Position numbers and translations under genes: made by a program. Source: a virus. From it: a stretch of DNA of 64,000 nucleotides. The notes under the pieces were generated by a model, which worked only from the letters and a program-made list of their open reading frames with translations, did not search any database and had not been told where the DNA came from. Of the stretch, positions 8,883 to 18,056 are shown piece by piece. The stretch's first letter is position 1; each line of letters opens with the position of its first letter. The stretch spans positions 1 to 64,000 of IMG/VR virus record IMGVR_UViG_3300009136_000001. The stretch is one strand, 5' to 3'.

Positions 8883-11800
8883 ATGTCCAATGAGATAAGA
8901 CTCAAGCGGAGTTCCACAACTTCCGTTGAACCAGTCGTAGGTGATTTAGTTCTCGGTGAATTAGCCGTCAATACCTATGACGGGAAACTATTCCTGAAAA
9001 AAGATGATGGTGCAGAATCCATTGTCGAAATCCTCACTGAATTATCTACCCTCCCTGGTATCGGTGGATCCATAACGGATAACCAAGTCGCAGTAGGTGC
9101 GGCTACGGCTGATAACATCGAGGGAGCTTCTACTTTTACCTGGGACGCTACAACCTTAACGCTCGATTCAGACGCTGGCACAACATTGCGTATTGAGGCC
9201 GGAGCAGCAAGTGACGCCAGAATACTGTTCTACCAAACGTTTAACCAAAGGGGTTTATTGACATACGATTCCTCTGAAACAGCTATGTCACTGAGCTGTG
9301 TTTCTGGTGACGTTAAACTTCGACCAGCCAACACCGACATACTCACCCTGAACTCTGCAACTGGTGCTCAGCTTCACAACGGTGGACTAAGATTCCTGGA
9401 ACGTGGTGCTAACGCTCACACTGCTGCAGCTACCTTTGGAGAACTCTGGGTTCGTAACGATGCACCTAATGTATTAGTGTTCACCGACGACAACGATACA
9501 GACTGGGTTTTGAACACTGGTGGTGTTGGCACCGCAAAGATCGTTATTCTTGAAACAGAAGTTGCAACTACTTCTGGCACTGAAGTTACTATTGCATCAG
9601 GGCTTCCGTCTGGACTTCGTTCTGTTTACATCCTATTCGAAGGTGTTGGTCAAACTGGTACGAATAACGCAAGGCTCCAATTAGGTGATTCAGGTGGTTT
9701 TGAAAGTTCGGATTACGACTCAGCCAGTACCCGTGTAGGATCAGGTGGTGGAGCTACAAATAATTTCTCTTCAGGCGGGTTTATTTTTACCCGTACTGCT
9801 TCAGGAGATACGATCAATGGTGTTTTGCATCTATATTGCAAAGATGTAGCTAACAACACTTGGGTAGCCAGTGGCAATTTCAATGATGATACTACTGCTG
9901 TTACTTTTACTTGTTCGGGTTCCAAATCTCTATCTGATGTACTCACCCAGATTCAGTGGGATGGTAACGGTGGAACACTAAATGCTGGTTCGATTACTGT
10001 TTCATATATCAATCCTGCTTTTGACGCAGATTCCAGTGTCACAGTTACAGGCACTCCAGTTGACAACCAGGTCGCAGTATTTACTGCTGCTGAAGTTCTC
10101 GAAGGCAGCGCTAACCTAACTTTTGATGGCTCCAATTTTACCATCACAGACAGAGAGGTTAGGATCACGAGCGCCCTACCTACTCTGCGACTAACAGAGA
10201 CAGATCAAGGACTTGACCAGAAAGTATGGGAGATACAAGCAACAAATGGTGACATGCAGCATCAGATTTTTTCCGATGATGGTTCTTCCGGCTCTTACGT
10301 GTATTGGGATATATCGAGAAGTGGTACTGGTGCTTCTGTTCAAGTAGACGTTATGACCTTTTTTGCTGCGACTAGTGTTGCGGTACAGGCACCCACCTTT
10401 TTTACAGGCAATATGGATGTTACTGGCAACATTACTTGTGATGCATTTACCAGTAACGGAATAGACGACAATGCTACGGGTGAGAGGCTGCAAATAGCCG
10501 ATACAACCTTGATTGTAGGCGCATCAGGTTCTGATTACGCTATTCTTAACAAGGGGACTGCTGATAAGTTAGAGATTAGCGGGGGCAATGCCACTGCTGA
10601 TGGTGCTGCGATAATTATGCGTGGCAGCACAGATACCAATGCCAGTGATTTTGTAGCTCAAGCAGATGGTAATGTTTGGATGGAATGGGACGAATCTGCT
10701 GGTGATTGGGAGATATCTACAGGTGCAGCAGGGGCAAAGACCACAGCTCTTACTATTGACTCCAGCCAGAACGCTACCTTCGCAGGTGATGTCACTCTTT
10801 CGAGAGACGTAGACGTAGAGTTATACTTAAGTGAGACTGGAGGTAACTCTATGAAGTTGCTCCAGCAAAACGTGTCTTCCTATGTCATATGTGATGGCGA
10901 CTTGCAACTTTGGTCTAACGGAGCCTTAGCAGTAACCCTCGATACAAGTCAGAATGCTACCTTTGCTGGTGATGTCACAGTAGAAGGTACAGGTATTTTT
11001 GGGGAGAATGCCACCCCCAGTGCTGTGCTCCAAGCTAATGACAATGCCACAACAAAAGCTGCATTAATAGCATCAGTACAGGATAATGAAGGTACGTGGG
11101 CATACTCTGCAATTAATGAGAACTACACAACTAATTTAGGTCAGGGGTTGCGGCTATTTGTAAGCAACGCTGGAGAGGGTAGAGTATACGCACCCGACGA
11201 TGGAGTCACTGCTGGTGGGTTGAATTTCCTCACTGATGGTATATCAGCCCTGACGATATCCAACGCACAGAATGCAATCTTCGCTGGCGACCTTGCTTGT
11301 ACCGTTGGCTTCTTCACGTCTCGTGGCATTGATGACAATGCCACGGGTGAAAGGGTGCAAATATCCGATGCGCTTCTGACACTGGGTGCATCAGGGGCAT
11401 CGTATGAAATTAGGCGTAGTGTAACTGACCAGCTATTAGTTGTCTCGGGTGGAAATAGCTCAAGTGGGGGTACTGCCGTATATTATGGTGGTACACATGC
11501 CACTTTACCGGGGGATTTACACCTGAGAAGTGGAGTAAATAGTTTTCTGGAATGGGACGAGTCTGCCGGGGCTTATTATATAAAAACAGGTGTAGGCGCG
11601 AAGACCACAGCACTAACGATAGACGCAAGTCAACATGCGACATTTGCTGGGAAGGTTATCTTCGACGCCAGTACAACGGCTGATCCAAGTTTCAATATCC
11701 CTGAGGGGGTTGCACCGACATCTCCTGTCGATGGAGATCACTGGCTTACCGCTGCAGGCGAATACTTTGTCAGATTAAATGGGGTCAGTGTCGACCTCGC

Positions 11801-13283
11801 TGCTGGAGGTGGTGGTGGTATTGGCGGATCAATCACCGATAACCAGATAGCGGTTGGAGCCACAACTGCTGATGATATTGAAGGTAGCGCGAGCTTAACT
11901 TTTGATGCTACCAGTTCGGCACGACTTTCTATAGGCGCAACAGCTCCATTAGATTCACATTTGAGTACCCTTGAAGTTATTGAAATTGGTATTCAAACTG
12001 TTGTGTACGGTGCGAATGATACAGGGGGTTCTCACTTCGCACGGGGTACCCACCACAATGGGACTAATTGGGTTTATACCAATACCGAAGAAGTTAGTAT
12101 GCTCAGCTTCCTTGGTACTGGAGATATTAAGCTTCGCACTGCTGGAGCAGGTGTTGCAGACGCTACGGTTACCTTCGTCGATGCCTTGGTAGTCGATAAC
12201 ATAACAGCTGACGTAACAATCGCGCAAAAGTTAAATGTTACAGGTGTGGCGACATTCTCGGATGACCCGATTATAACGGGAACCAGCGCGTACATGCTTT
12301 ATGTTGAAACGGACGCAGCTGCAAATAATAAACATTGGTTGCTGGGGGTATCAGGCGAAACTTTCACATTGGGTGTGTACGATGATGCCTGGAGTGGTAA
12401 CACGAGTGTAATGCAGGTATCTCGTACCGCAAACGTCATTGATCTGATAGCGTTTAAGGCAGATGATGTAACAATCTACTCAGCCGGAACCGAGTGCACA
12501 CTAAAAATTGGTCGGAATGCCAGCGAAAATTACGCGATCAACGTAACTGATAATAACTGCACGATCACATATTCCCAGGATGAAACATCTGCTACTGACC
12601 ACAACATTGTCACTAACATTGCTTCGACAACTACTGCTGAACGTGGTTATATATGGCAGTCCAATAGTACGGAAATAGCTGTCCTTGATAAGAGCGGCAA
12701 CTTACAGATTGATGGTGCATTGACTCTTGGTGCAAATAGTTGGGAGATCGGGCAAGGTAGTACTGAATACTTAGATTTTCAATCAGCGTCTGCAACTGTC
12801 TCCGCATTTCGGCTGTACACCAGTACTCCAACACTGGCTGGTTATGTATACGCAAACAGCACCCTCCAAATTGGTTTCTTAAATGCTGCAGGACAATGGG
12901 CTGTAAAATGCCATAACAGTGCTGGCACTGAGATCATGCACAATGCCAATATCAAATTTGTCACCTCAGCTACTGGTGTCACAGTTACCGGCACAGGTAC
13001 AGCAACTGAATGGACAGCGACTTCTGATATACGACTGAAATCCAATCTCCGTTATATTACTTCAGCATTGGATAAAGTTGAGGAACTTGGTGGCTACACT
13101 TTCGATATGAAAAATGTTGATCGTCGCATGACAGGTGTCATAGCCCAGGAAGTACTATCAGTACTACCTGAAGCAGTTATCGAGAATGACGATGGTTTTC
13201 TAACTGTCGCCCAGGGTTCTATGGTTGGATTACTCATCGAGGCGATCAAGGAATTGCGCGAGGAAGTCAGGAGTCTGAAGTAA
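8883..13283 (+). CDS. Long tail fibre with C-terminal S74 intramolecular chaperone
   Basis: A 1,466-residue fibre. The N-terminus (NEIRLKRSS...GDLVLGELAVNTYDGKLF) is the same attachment module as in the two preceding genes. The shaft is made of repeated modules: ATFAGDV-type units near residues 635, 695 and 915, GIDDNATGER units near 527 and 821, and SITDNQ-AVG-TAD-IEG units near 60, 385 (degenerate) and 981. The last ~100 residues form a peptidase S74 domain (TSDIRLKSNL, then GVIAQEV), which trimerises and then cleaves itself off at the serine of the SDIRLK motif, as in endosialidase-type fibres. An AGGAG site precedes the start. Confidence 0.85.
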   Translation: MSNEIRLKRSSTTSVEPVVGDLVLGELAVNTYDGKLFLKKDDGAESIVEILTELSTLPGIGGSITDNQVAVGAATADNIEGASTFTWDATTLTLDSDAGTTLRIEAGAASDARILFYQTFNQRGLLTYDSSETAMSLSCVSGDVKLRPANTDILTLNSATGAQLHNGGLRFLERGANAHTAAATFGELWVRNDAPNVLVFTDDNDTDWVLNTGGVGTAKIVILETEVATTSGTEVTIASGLPSGLRSVYILFEGVGQTGTNNARLQLGDSGGFESSDYDSASTRVGSGGGATNNFSSGGFIFTRTASGDTINGVLHLYCKDVANNTWVASGNFNDDTTAVTFTCSGSKSLSDVLTQIQWDGNGGTLNAGSITVSYINPAFDADSSVTVTGTPVDNQVAVFTAAEVLEGSANLTFDGSNFTITDREVRITSALPTLRLTETDQGLDQKVWEIQATNGDMQHQIFSDDGSSGSYVYWDISRSGTGASVQVDVMTFFAATSVAVQAPTFFTGNMDVTGNITCDAFTSNGIDDNATGERLQIADTTLIVGASGSDYAILNKGTADKLEISGGNATADGAAIIMRGSTDTNASDFVAQADGNVWMEWDESAGDWEISTGAAGAKTTALTIDSSQNATFAGDVTLSRDVDVELYLSETGGNSMKLLQQNVSSYVICDGDLQLWSNGALAVTLDTSQNATFAGDVTVEGTGIFGENATPSAVLQANDNATTKAALIASVQDNEGTWAYSAINENYTTNLGQGLRLFVSNAGEGRVYAPDDGVTAGGLNFLTDGISALTISNAQNAIFAGDLACTVGFFTSRGIDDNATGERVQISDALLTLGASGASYEIRRSVTDQLLVVSGGNSSSGGTAVYYGGTHATLPGDLHLRSGVNSFLEWDESAGAYYIKTGVGAKTTALTIDASQHATFAGKVIFDASTTADPSFNIPEGVAPTSPVDGDHWLTAAGEYFVRLNGVSVDLAAGGGGGIGGSITDNQIAVGATTADDIEGSASLTFDATSSARLSIGATAPLDSHLSTLEVIEIGIQTVVYGANDTGGSHFARGTHHNGTNWVYTNTEEVSMLSFLGTGDIKLRTAGAGVADATVTFVDALVVDNITADVTIAQKLNVTGVATFSDDPIITGTSAYMLYVETDAAANNKHWLLGVSGETFTLGVYDDAWSGNTSVMQVSRTANVIDLIAFKADDVTIYSAGTECTLKIGRNASENYAINVTDNNCTITYSQDETSATDHNIVTNIASTTTAERGYIWQSNSTEIAVLDKSGNLQIDGALTLGANSWEIGQGSTEYLDFQSASATVSAFRLYTSTPTLAGYVYANSTLQIGFLNAAGQWAVKCHNSAGTEIMHNANIKFVTSATGVTVTGTGTATEWTATSDIRLKSNLRYITSALDKVEELGGYTFDMKNVDRRMTGVIAQEVLSVLPEAVIENDDGFLTVAQGSMVGLLIEAIKELREEVRSLK

Positions 13284-14296
13284 TGGTTCTGCAGGCATCC
13301 GGTGACATCTCCCTCGGAGATATCAAAACAGAATTCAGTGGTGGAGGTAATAACCTTACTGATTATTTGCGGGGTGGGGCAAACGTTCCTGATACCGCAG
13401 CTAATTCGGGCATCCCTACAGCGGTTCCTGTTTCCATTACTGATTTCTATAGTGGTGATAGTACACCTGCTCCCCAAGAGATCACTATCAATGGTGGAAC
13501 CAATATTGTTCTAACCAGTGTCGCTGCATTCACTGCCCTGACTGCTGGTGATCCAATAATTGTAAACCTTACTGGCGCATTTGTAGCATCGACTACTGGT
13601 GTTTACGCATTCAATGTTGGGAACCTCTCAACATATGCAGATGTGTCTATTATTATCAAAACTGGCTGCACGCTTACTGGGGATGGTGGTAACGGGGGAG
13701 CTGGTAATTCCAATGCTGGTGGAGCAGGTGGTACAGCTCTGAATGTGAATAGTAATAACTCATCCGGTATCCTATCGATTACTGTTGATTCAGGTGGCAC
13801 AGTCCGTGGTGGAGGCGGAGGTGGTGGAGGTGGTGACAGTAGAAACTATAATGATCACCACTATACCGCAGGCAGTAAGTCTGTACCTCAAAGCTGTGAG
13901 TATGACGGTATCCAACGAGCCGGAGGAGGCGGAGGCGGAGGCGGACGTACTGCTGTTACAAATAGTTCTGGTGGTGCTCCTCATTCTTCTACCAAAGGTG
14001 GTGATTGTAACAACGATGTTGAGCCTACTGCTGGTGCCGCTGGTACAACAAGCAATTACGGAGCTGGCGGCAACTGGGGTCGTACACGTACCAAACTTAC
14101 CGACAACGGTAGTACCTGTTCTGCCTGTGTGGATTCATACGGTACTAAAGGTGGACGAGGTGGTGTATATGGTGGAGCTGGTGTTAGTGGGGGTTCTGGT
14201 GGTGGTGCTGCAGGAGCTGCAGGAAAATACTGCATCAATCGCGATCACTGTGCCTGGACTAATAACGGAACTGTCCAAGGAGGATATACCACATGA
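13283..14296 (+). CDS. Glycine-rich adhesin (fibre tip)
   Basis: A 337-residue protein. The first 60 residues carry LQASGDISLGDIK, VPVSITDFYSG and similar phrases typical of tail proteins that sit on fibre tips. From residue 130 on it is dominated by glycine runs (two tracts of eight or nine Gly near 175-180 and 213-220) broken by short variable segments with several cysteines. This resembles polyglycine-sandwich adhesins such as T4-like gp38, where the loops between Gly runs set host range. It directly follows the S74 fibre and is TAATG-coupled to it. Confidence 0.65.
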   Translation: MVLQASGDISLGDIKTEFSGGGNNLTDYLRGGANVPDTAANSGIPTAVPVSITDFYSGDSTPAPQEITINGGTNIVLTSVAAFTALTAGDPIIVNLTGAFVASTTGVYAFNVGNLSTYADVSIIIKTGCTLTGDGGNGGAGNSNAGGAGGTALNVNSNNSSGILSITVDSGGTVRGGGGGGGGGDSRNYNDHHYTAGSKSVPQSCEYDGIQRAGGGGGGGGRTAVTNSSGGAPHSSTKGGDCNNDVEPTAGAAGTTSNYGAGGNWGRTRTKLTDNGSTCSACVDSYGTKGGRGGVYGGAGVSGGSGGGAAGAAGKYCINRDHCAWTNNGTVQGGYTT

Positions 14297-14739
14297 TACA
14301 CATGACCCGTGATCGGAAGTTAAGTTATATACTCGGTCTTTACCCTTCTCCTGAAACGAGAGAGAGTGAAAGAGAAACGGCATACGATGCAACTTTCCGC
14401 GCTTTGGCGTTTTCCTATAACGTATCAGCTCAAATTGAATATGATCCAAAAGAATGGCTCGATCTCAATTCCTTGCCACATATCTGCTTGGAGTTAGAAG
14501 GTCAGTTCACAACACCCCTGGACGAATTTGAACATCCAGACAGAGGGGTTTACTTAGTTGGTAATTCCAAGTATCCTTGCCCCTCGTATCATTTAGACGT
14601 ACCAGACGTAAGACGCATTCATGTTCCTACGCCTGTTACACCACATAAAGGCTTGGAGTATTCCTTGTATGGATTCCAAGTCCTGACAATCGCGTTACAT
14701 GACAGGTACAACAAATGCAAGTCTACAACAACTTTATAG
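14293..14739 (+). CDS. Possible SPOUT-type (TrmH/TrmL-like) protein
   Basis: A 148-residue protein. Residues 81-90 (HPDRGVYLVG) and about 105-138 (RRIHVPTP, then LEYSLYGFQVLTIALHDRY) follow the layout of motifs 2 and 3 of SPOUT RNA 2'-O-methyltransferases, whose knot binds S-adenosylmethionine. The usual motif 3 Ser-Leu-Asn is Ser-Leu-Tyr here and the motif 1 arginine is not evident, so activity is uncertain. A second protein with the same layout is encoded at 20322-20705. Its start overlaps the adhesin gene by 4 nt. It could also be a structure-only relative or an unrelated Rossmann-like protein. Confidence 0.4.
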   Translation: MIHMTRDRKLSYILGLYPSPETRESERETAYDATFRALAFSYNVSAQIEYDPKEWLDLNSLPHICLELEGQFTTPLDEFEHPDRGVYLVGNSKYPCPSYHLDVPDVRRIHVPTPVTPHKGLEYSLYGFQVLTIALHDRYNKCKSTTTL

Positions 14740-15026
14740 TAATGGGTACCGAGCCAGATCTCGGGCAAATCTCAGTAATTTGGTATGACGATACTCGTGA
14801 CGGTCAGAACAAACTTCTGGTTCCGATAGATGAGCAAAACATCCAGCACACATCTCATATGGTTCCGATTGAAGCCGAAGAGAACAATTGGGACAAGGCT
14901 CAAATGCTCGCCTGGTTGATCAACGAAGTGAATGACGTTGCTGATATTCCCCAATGGGCGGAAGACGAAGTTGGCACGTATACCTTGAAGCACGTTACCC
15001 GCTTACGTAAAACAGTCCTTGCGTAA
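14715..15026 (+). CDS. Hypothetical protein in enzyme patch
   Basis: A 103-residue protein of no recognised family. The ATG at 14715 lies inside the end of the preceding gene and has a CAGGTACAACAA leader, the same kind of site seen before other starts in this phage; an ATG at 14742 is the alternative. It is mixed alpha/beta and acidic. It lies immediately before the amidoligase, overlapping it by 8 nt, so it may supply the partner or substrate of that enzyme, but this is inference only. Confidence 0.65.
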   Translation: MQVYNNFIVMGTEPDLGQISVIWYDDTRDGQNKLLVPIDEQNIQHTSHMVPIEAEENNWDKAQMLAWLINEVNDVADIPQWAEDEVGTYTLKHVTRLRKTVLA

Positions 15027-15984
15027 TAGTGAAGTCGATGAACTATTCCAAGGCACAACGTTTGGAATGGAGTACGACTGCCCTGAGGCTGATCGAACGG
15101 TTACGCTACCAGATGGTAACCAGTTCTGCACCCGAGAGTATTCCACTCACAGCATCCATGGCGTAGGTACTGACCCACTCGGAGAATTTAACCTCTTCAG
15201 TGGGGAACTACAAATCAAACCCTGCAACTCAGAAGAGTTGCTTCTCTCCGAAATAGATAAAGTCCTTCGAGTAGCTTGTCCCGGTGATCGTGCTGGTTGG
15301 CACACCAGTATTCACATGCACGTACGCATCCCTGCTCTGATCGAGCAGGTGGATCTGTTAAGACAAATCTCCGCATACACATCAGCTCACTGGCACTTGG
15401 TTCACCCTTACTTGTTCAAAATGGAAGAAGTTGAAAACGATCCATACTGTAAATGGGTTCGGGATTCAGCTGTGGCTATCACCGGGGGAGTGTATGATGA
15501 GGCAGCCCTATGGCGGGGATCGTATGCAGAGACTTCCAAGGATTTAGCATTAGCCATGCACCTGCGTCATGAGGGTGATCATGTGGAAGCCTGGAAGAAT
15601 GAATTCTCCCTCCACAAGGGTAACGTGCAGAGACCTGCTGTCAATTTCTCCCACCTGGCTATGCCGTTACAGACGATTGAGTTCCGGTGCTTCACTGCTA
15701 CGTTTGATCGAAGCATACTTCGGAATATTATCGAGTTTCCTCTTCAATGGATTCGAGCTGCTCTCATGTTCGACCCTGATCCGGCGAAGATAGTCCGGGG
15801 AAAGCAATGGCAAGATCGTGTCCACATGCCAACTTCAAATAAGATCATTGCTGAACGCACTACGCTGTATCACAATGACCGTGAACAGGTATGCCGGAAT
15901 ATCGAAGCTCAACTAATCTCAGGCAATCTCACACTTGCTGATTTAAACTACCCAAAATACTGGATCGATAAAGGCTATGAATAA
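15019..15984 (+). CDS. Amidoligase family protein (ATP-dependent carboxylate-amine ligase)
   Basis: A 321-residue protein with the pattern of the phage/bacterial amidoligase family, which has a glutamine synthetase-like fold and joins carboxyl to amino groups. Visible marks are the N-terminal FGMEYDCP (equivalent to the FG-E-E strand) near residue 15, GWHTSIHMHV near 93-102 (the H-x-H metal/nucleotide site) and TIEFRCF near 216-222. The start is taken as TTG 15019 because the FG-E core would be lost with the later ATG at 15067. The substrate is unknown; family members are linked to peptide tagging or cell-wall peptides. Confidence 0.65.
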   Translation: MRNSEVDELFQGTTFGMEYDCPEADRTVTLPDGNQFCTREYSTHSIHGVGTDPLGEFNLFSGELQIKPCNSEELLLSEIDKVLRVACPGDRAGWHTSIHMHVRIPALIEQVDLLRQISAYTSAHWHLVHPYLFKMEEVENDPYCKWVRDSAVAITGGVYDEAALWRGSYAETSKDLALAMHLRHEGDHVEAWKNEFSLHKGNVQRPAVNFSHLAMPLQTIEFRCFTATFDRSILRNIIEFPLQWIRAALMFDPDPAKIVRGKQWQDRVHMPTSNKIIAERTTLYHNDREQVCRNIEAQLISGNLTLADLNYPKYWIDKGYE

Positions 15985-16033
15985 TAACTAAAGTCTGCTA
16001 TACCCCTCTAATCACTATATAAATAGGTTCGTT

Positions 16034-17221
16034 ATGAGTTTACAAGTCTTGCTGGAAACAGGTCGTGAAGTAATCACCCCGAAACAAGAAGAGTACATCG
16101 AAAAGATTATCGCTTGTAACGGCAACAAGCAGGAAGCTGCCGACCAGTTAGGCGTAAGCCGGAGCACAATTCGGTCAGCCATCAAAAGCGCTGAGAAGCG
16201 TGTTGCCAAATTCGGATATCATCCTAAGTCTGGATTGAACAATCCGGCAGCACCCGGCTTCGGAATGAAGGGGTACTCCCATATTCGCCGGGACGAAGAA
16301 GGCAAGATGATAGGCTGGGACAAATACGTTGTCGACTCGGCTACTGTCGAAGCCATGATGAAACTTGCCATGGAAGAGATGGTCAAGGACATCCCGAAAA
16401 CCAAACCTCTCAAATTACAAACCAAGAAATCGGATCCAGATCTTCTCAATCTTTATGTGGTGACGGATTATCACTTGGGTATGTTGGCATGGGAAGAAGA
16501 GACCGGAGCTGATTGGGATCTCGAAATAGCAGAAGATCTGTTGGTAAAATGGTTCCAGGTCGGTATCGCTCGATCGCCAAATGCTGAGACTGCGGTCTTT
16601 GCCCAACTGGGAGACTTCCTACACTTCGACTCACTGGAAGCTGTGACGCCTACAAGCGGACATCTCCTTGATGCTGACACAAGGTTCCAGAAACTCGTTA
16701 GAGTCGCTATACGGGTCATCAGGAGGATCCTGGCTATGCTTCTGGAGAAGTATCCGAAGGTTGTAGTCCTGATGTGCGAAGGTAACCATGATCTGGCATC
16801 ATCTGTTTGGCTCCGGGAATGGCTTGCAGCCTTCTATGATGATGAGCCTCGCATCGTTGTCGATCAATCAGTCGATCCCTACTACGTTTACGAGCACGGA
16901 TACACCTCACTCTTCTTCCACCACGGTCACAAACGCAAGGTAAACAACATTGATACAGTGTTTGTATCTAAGTACCGTGAGATCTTTGGACGCACGAAGC
17001 ACAGCTATGCACACATGGGACACCTTCATCACGTAGACATGAAGGAAACGAACCTAATGATTGTGGAACAGCACCGTACACTGGCTGCACCGGACGCTTA
17101 TGCGGCACGAGGTGGCTACGGAAGCGGTCGAGACAGCTCTGTAATCAGTTATCACAAGCAATATGGGCTTGATTCCCGAATTATTGTCACTCCAGAGGCT
17201 GCAAATGCTCTCGTGTTCTGA
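16034..17221 (+). CDS. HTH-metallophosphoesterase fusion
   Basis: A 395-residue protein. Residues 12-60 form a helix-turn-helix (NKQEAADQLGVSRSTIRSAI) of the resolvase/sigma-like kind. Residues 140-340 are a calcineurin-type phosphoesterase with all metal-binding motifs: DYH (145-147), GD (193-194), GNHD (250-253), FHHGH (295-299) and GHLH (329-332). Such proteins could act on DNA ends, RNA or nucleotides; the HTH suggests nucleic acid targeting. It follows a 49-bp gap with a CACTATATAAATAGG leader, so it may start its own transcript or be separately translated. Confidence 0.75.
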   Translation: MSLQVLLETGREVITPKQEEYIEKIIACNGNKQEAADQLGVSRSTIRSAIKSAEKRVAKFGYHPKSGLNNPAAPGFGMKGYSHIRRDEEGKMIGWDKYVVDSATVEAMMKLAMEEMVKDIPKTKPLKLQTKKSDPDLLNLYVVTDYHLGMLAWEEETGADWDLEIAEDLLVKWFQVGIARSPNAETAVFAQLGDFLHFDSLEAVTPTSGHLLDADTRFQKLVRVAIRVIRRILAMLLEKYPKVVVLMCEGNHDLASSVWLREWLAAFYDDEPRIVVDQSVDPYYVYEHGYTSLFFHHGHKRKVNNIDTVFVSKYREIFGRTKHSYAHMGHLHHVDMKETNLMIVEQHRTLAAPDAYAARGGYGSGRDSSVISYHKQYGLDSRIIVTPEAANALVF

Positions 17222-17263
17222 TATACACGAGGTTCAGACTATCAAAACTCAGAGAATCATAGC

Positions 17264-17536
17264 ATGGCAAAGAACAAAACCACCCTTATCGGGGTAGCAG
17301 CAGAACTCCAGAAGCGAAAGGGTAAAGTCAAAGAAGCTCTGGGCGAACTTCCGAAAACCAAACCGCACCGTGAAGATACCGGCAAAGGTAATGGGGCTGG
17401 GAAAAAGAAGAATAAGCAGTTCTTGAAAGATAAGGCTGCTCTTGCTGGCAAATCAAAATCGGATATCGAACGGATACGAGCCGAGCTTAAGCGGAAACGT
17501 TTAGCGAAAGAGAAAAAGGCTGCAGGCGGCAGCTAA
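17264..17536 (+). CDS. Small lysine-rich basic protein
   Basis: A 90-residue protein with about one-third Lys/Arg, including KKKNK and the C-terminal KRKRLAKEKKA. No domain is recognised. Its charge suggests nucleic acid binding or a DNA-condensing virion protein. It stands alone between two gaps (42 and 32 bp), the second of which carries the ATAACAACAGG leader of the next gene. Real coding is supported by its position in a co-directional block and clean ATG. Confidence 0.7.
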   Translation: MAKNKTTLIGVAAELQKRKGKVKEALGELPKTKPHREDTGKGNGAGKKKNKQFLKDKAALAGKSKSDIERIRAELKRKRLAKEKKAAGGS

Positions 17537-17568
17537 CATCAACCACTATAACAACAGGTACACCCAAA

Positions 17569-17919
17569 ATGAAGTTAGGCGAAATCGTTAATGCACAACC
17601 CACTCTGCAAAAGTTGACTCAAGTTGAGTTACCTATTGCCACTGCAATTGCTGTACTCAAGATCTGCAAGGATACCGCCGATCATGTCCAGGTATTTCAG
17701 AAGAAGCAACGTGATTTGTTTGAAAAGCATGGCAAGCAGGACGAGGAAAAGGATCAGTTGGTTATCCCGAAAGAGGATGCTGAGAAGTTCCAGAAAATCA
17801 TGCAGAAGTTGATGGACACTCCTGTCGAATTGGATTTCAAGACACTGCCGATTGAATCCTTCGGTGACGTAAAACTCACCGTCAGTGAAGTAAGCCAAAT
17901 TTCCTGGCTGCTTGTCTGA
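17569..17919 (+). CDS. DUF1617-like phage protein
   Basis: A 116-residue helical protein whose layout matches the small DUF1617 family found beside phage tail and lysis genes: an N-terminal helix, KICKDTADHVQVFQKKQRDL, a middle linker, VELDFKTLPIESFGDV and a C-terminal VSQISWLL. The function of that family is not known to me. The start is preceded by the leader ATAACAACAGGTACACCC, almost identical to the one before 29725. It overlaps the next small ORF by ATGA. Confidence 0.6.
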   Translation: MKLGEIVNAQPTLQKLTQVELPIATAIAVLKICKDTADHVQVFQKKQRDLFEKHGKQDEEKDQLVIPKEDAEKFQKIMQKLMDTPVELDFKTLPIESFGDVKLTVSEVSQISWLLV

Positions 17920-18056
17920 TGGACGGGTTGACCGAAGACCAGATCGCTGAATTAGAGCGAAAATGGAAAGGCGACAATAAGGACTCCTCGGGTGAAACCG
18001 AGGGGGAATATAGTCGCTATCAGGACGAAGAGCCTGAGGAACTGGATTTCGGATGA
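17919..18056 (+). CDS. Short acidic ORF coupled to DUF1617-like gene
   Basis: A 45-residue reading frame (MDGLTEDQIAELERKW... ending EELDFG). It starts at an ATG inside the upstream stop (CTGATGG) and ends in the next start (GGATGACG), so it closes the gap exactly between 17569-17919 and 18053-18328. It is strongly acidic. In other phages a DUF1617 gene is often followed by a short acidic partner; a frameshift product with the upstream gene is possible but no slippery site is obvious. Confidence 0.55.
   Translation: MDGLTEDQIAELERKWKGDNKDSSGETEGEYSRYQDEEPEELDFG

Noticed and set aside
11641-11840. Repeats in the long fibre as a DNA-level mobile or CRISPR-like array
   Set aside because: The repeats are in-frame, diverged protein modules of the fibre shaft with irregular spacing, not DNA repeats with spacers.
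13785-14312. A 175-codon + strand frame overlapping the glycine-rich adhesin
   Set aside because: It is a shifted reading of Gly codons (GGT read as GTG or GTT), giving a Val/Leu-rich shadow; the Gly-rich frame fits fibre-tip proteins and links to both neighbours.
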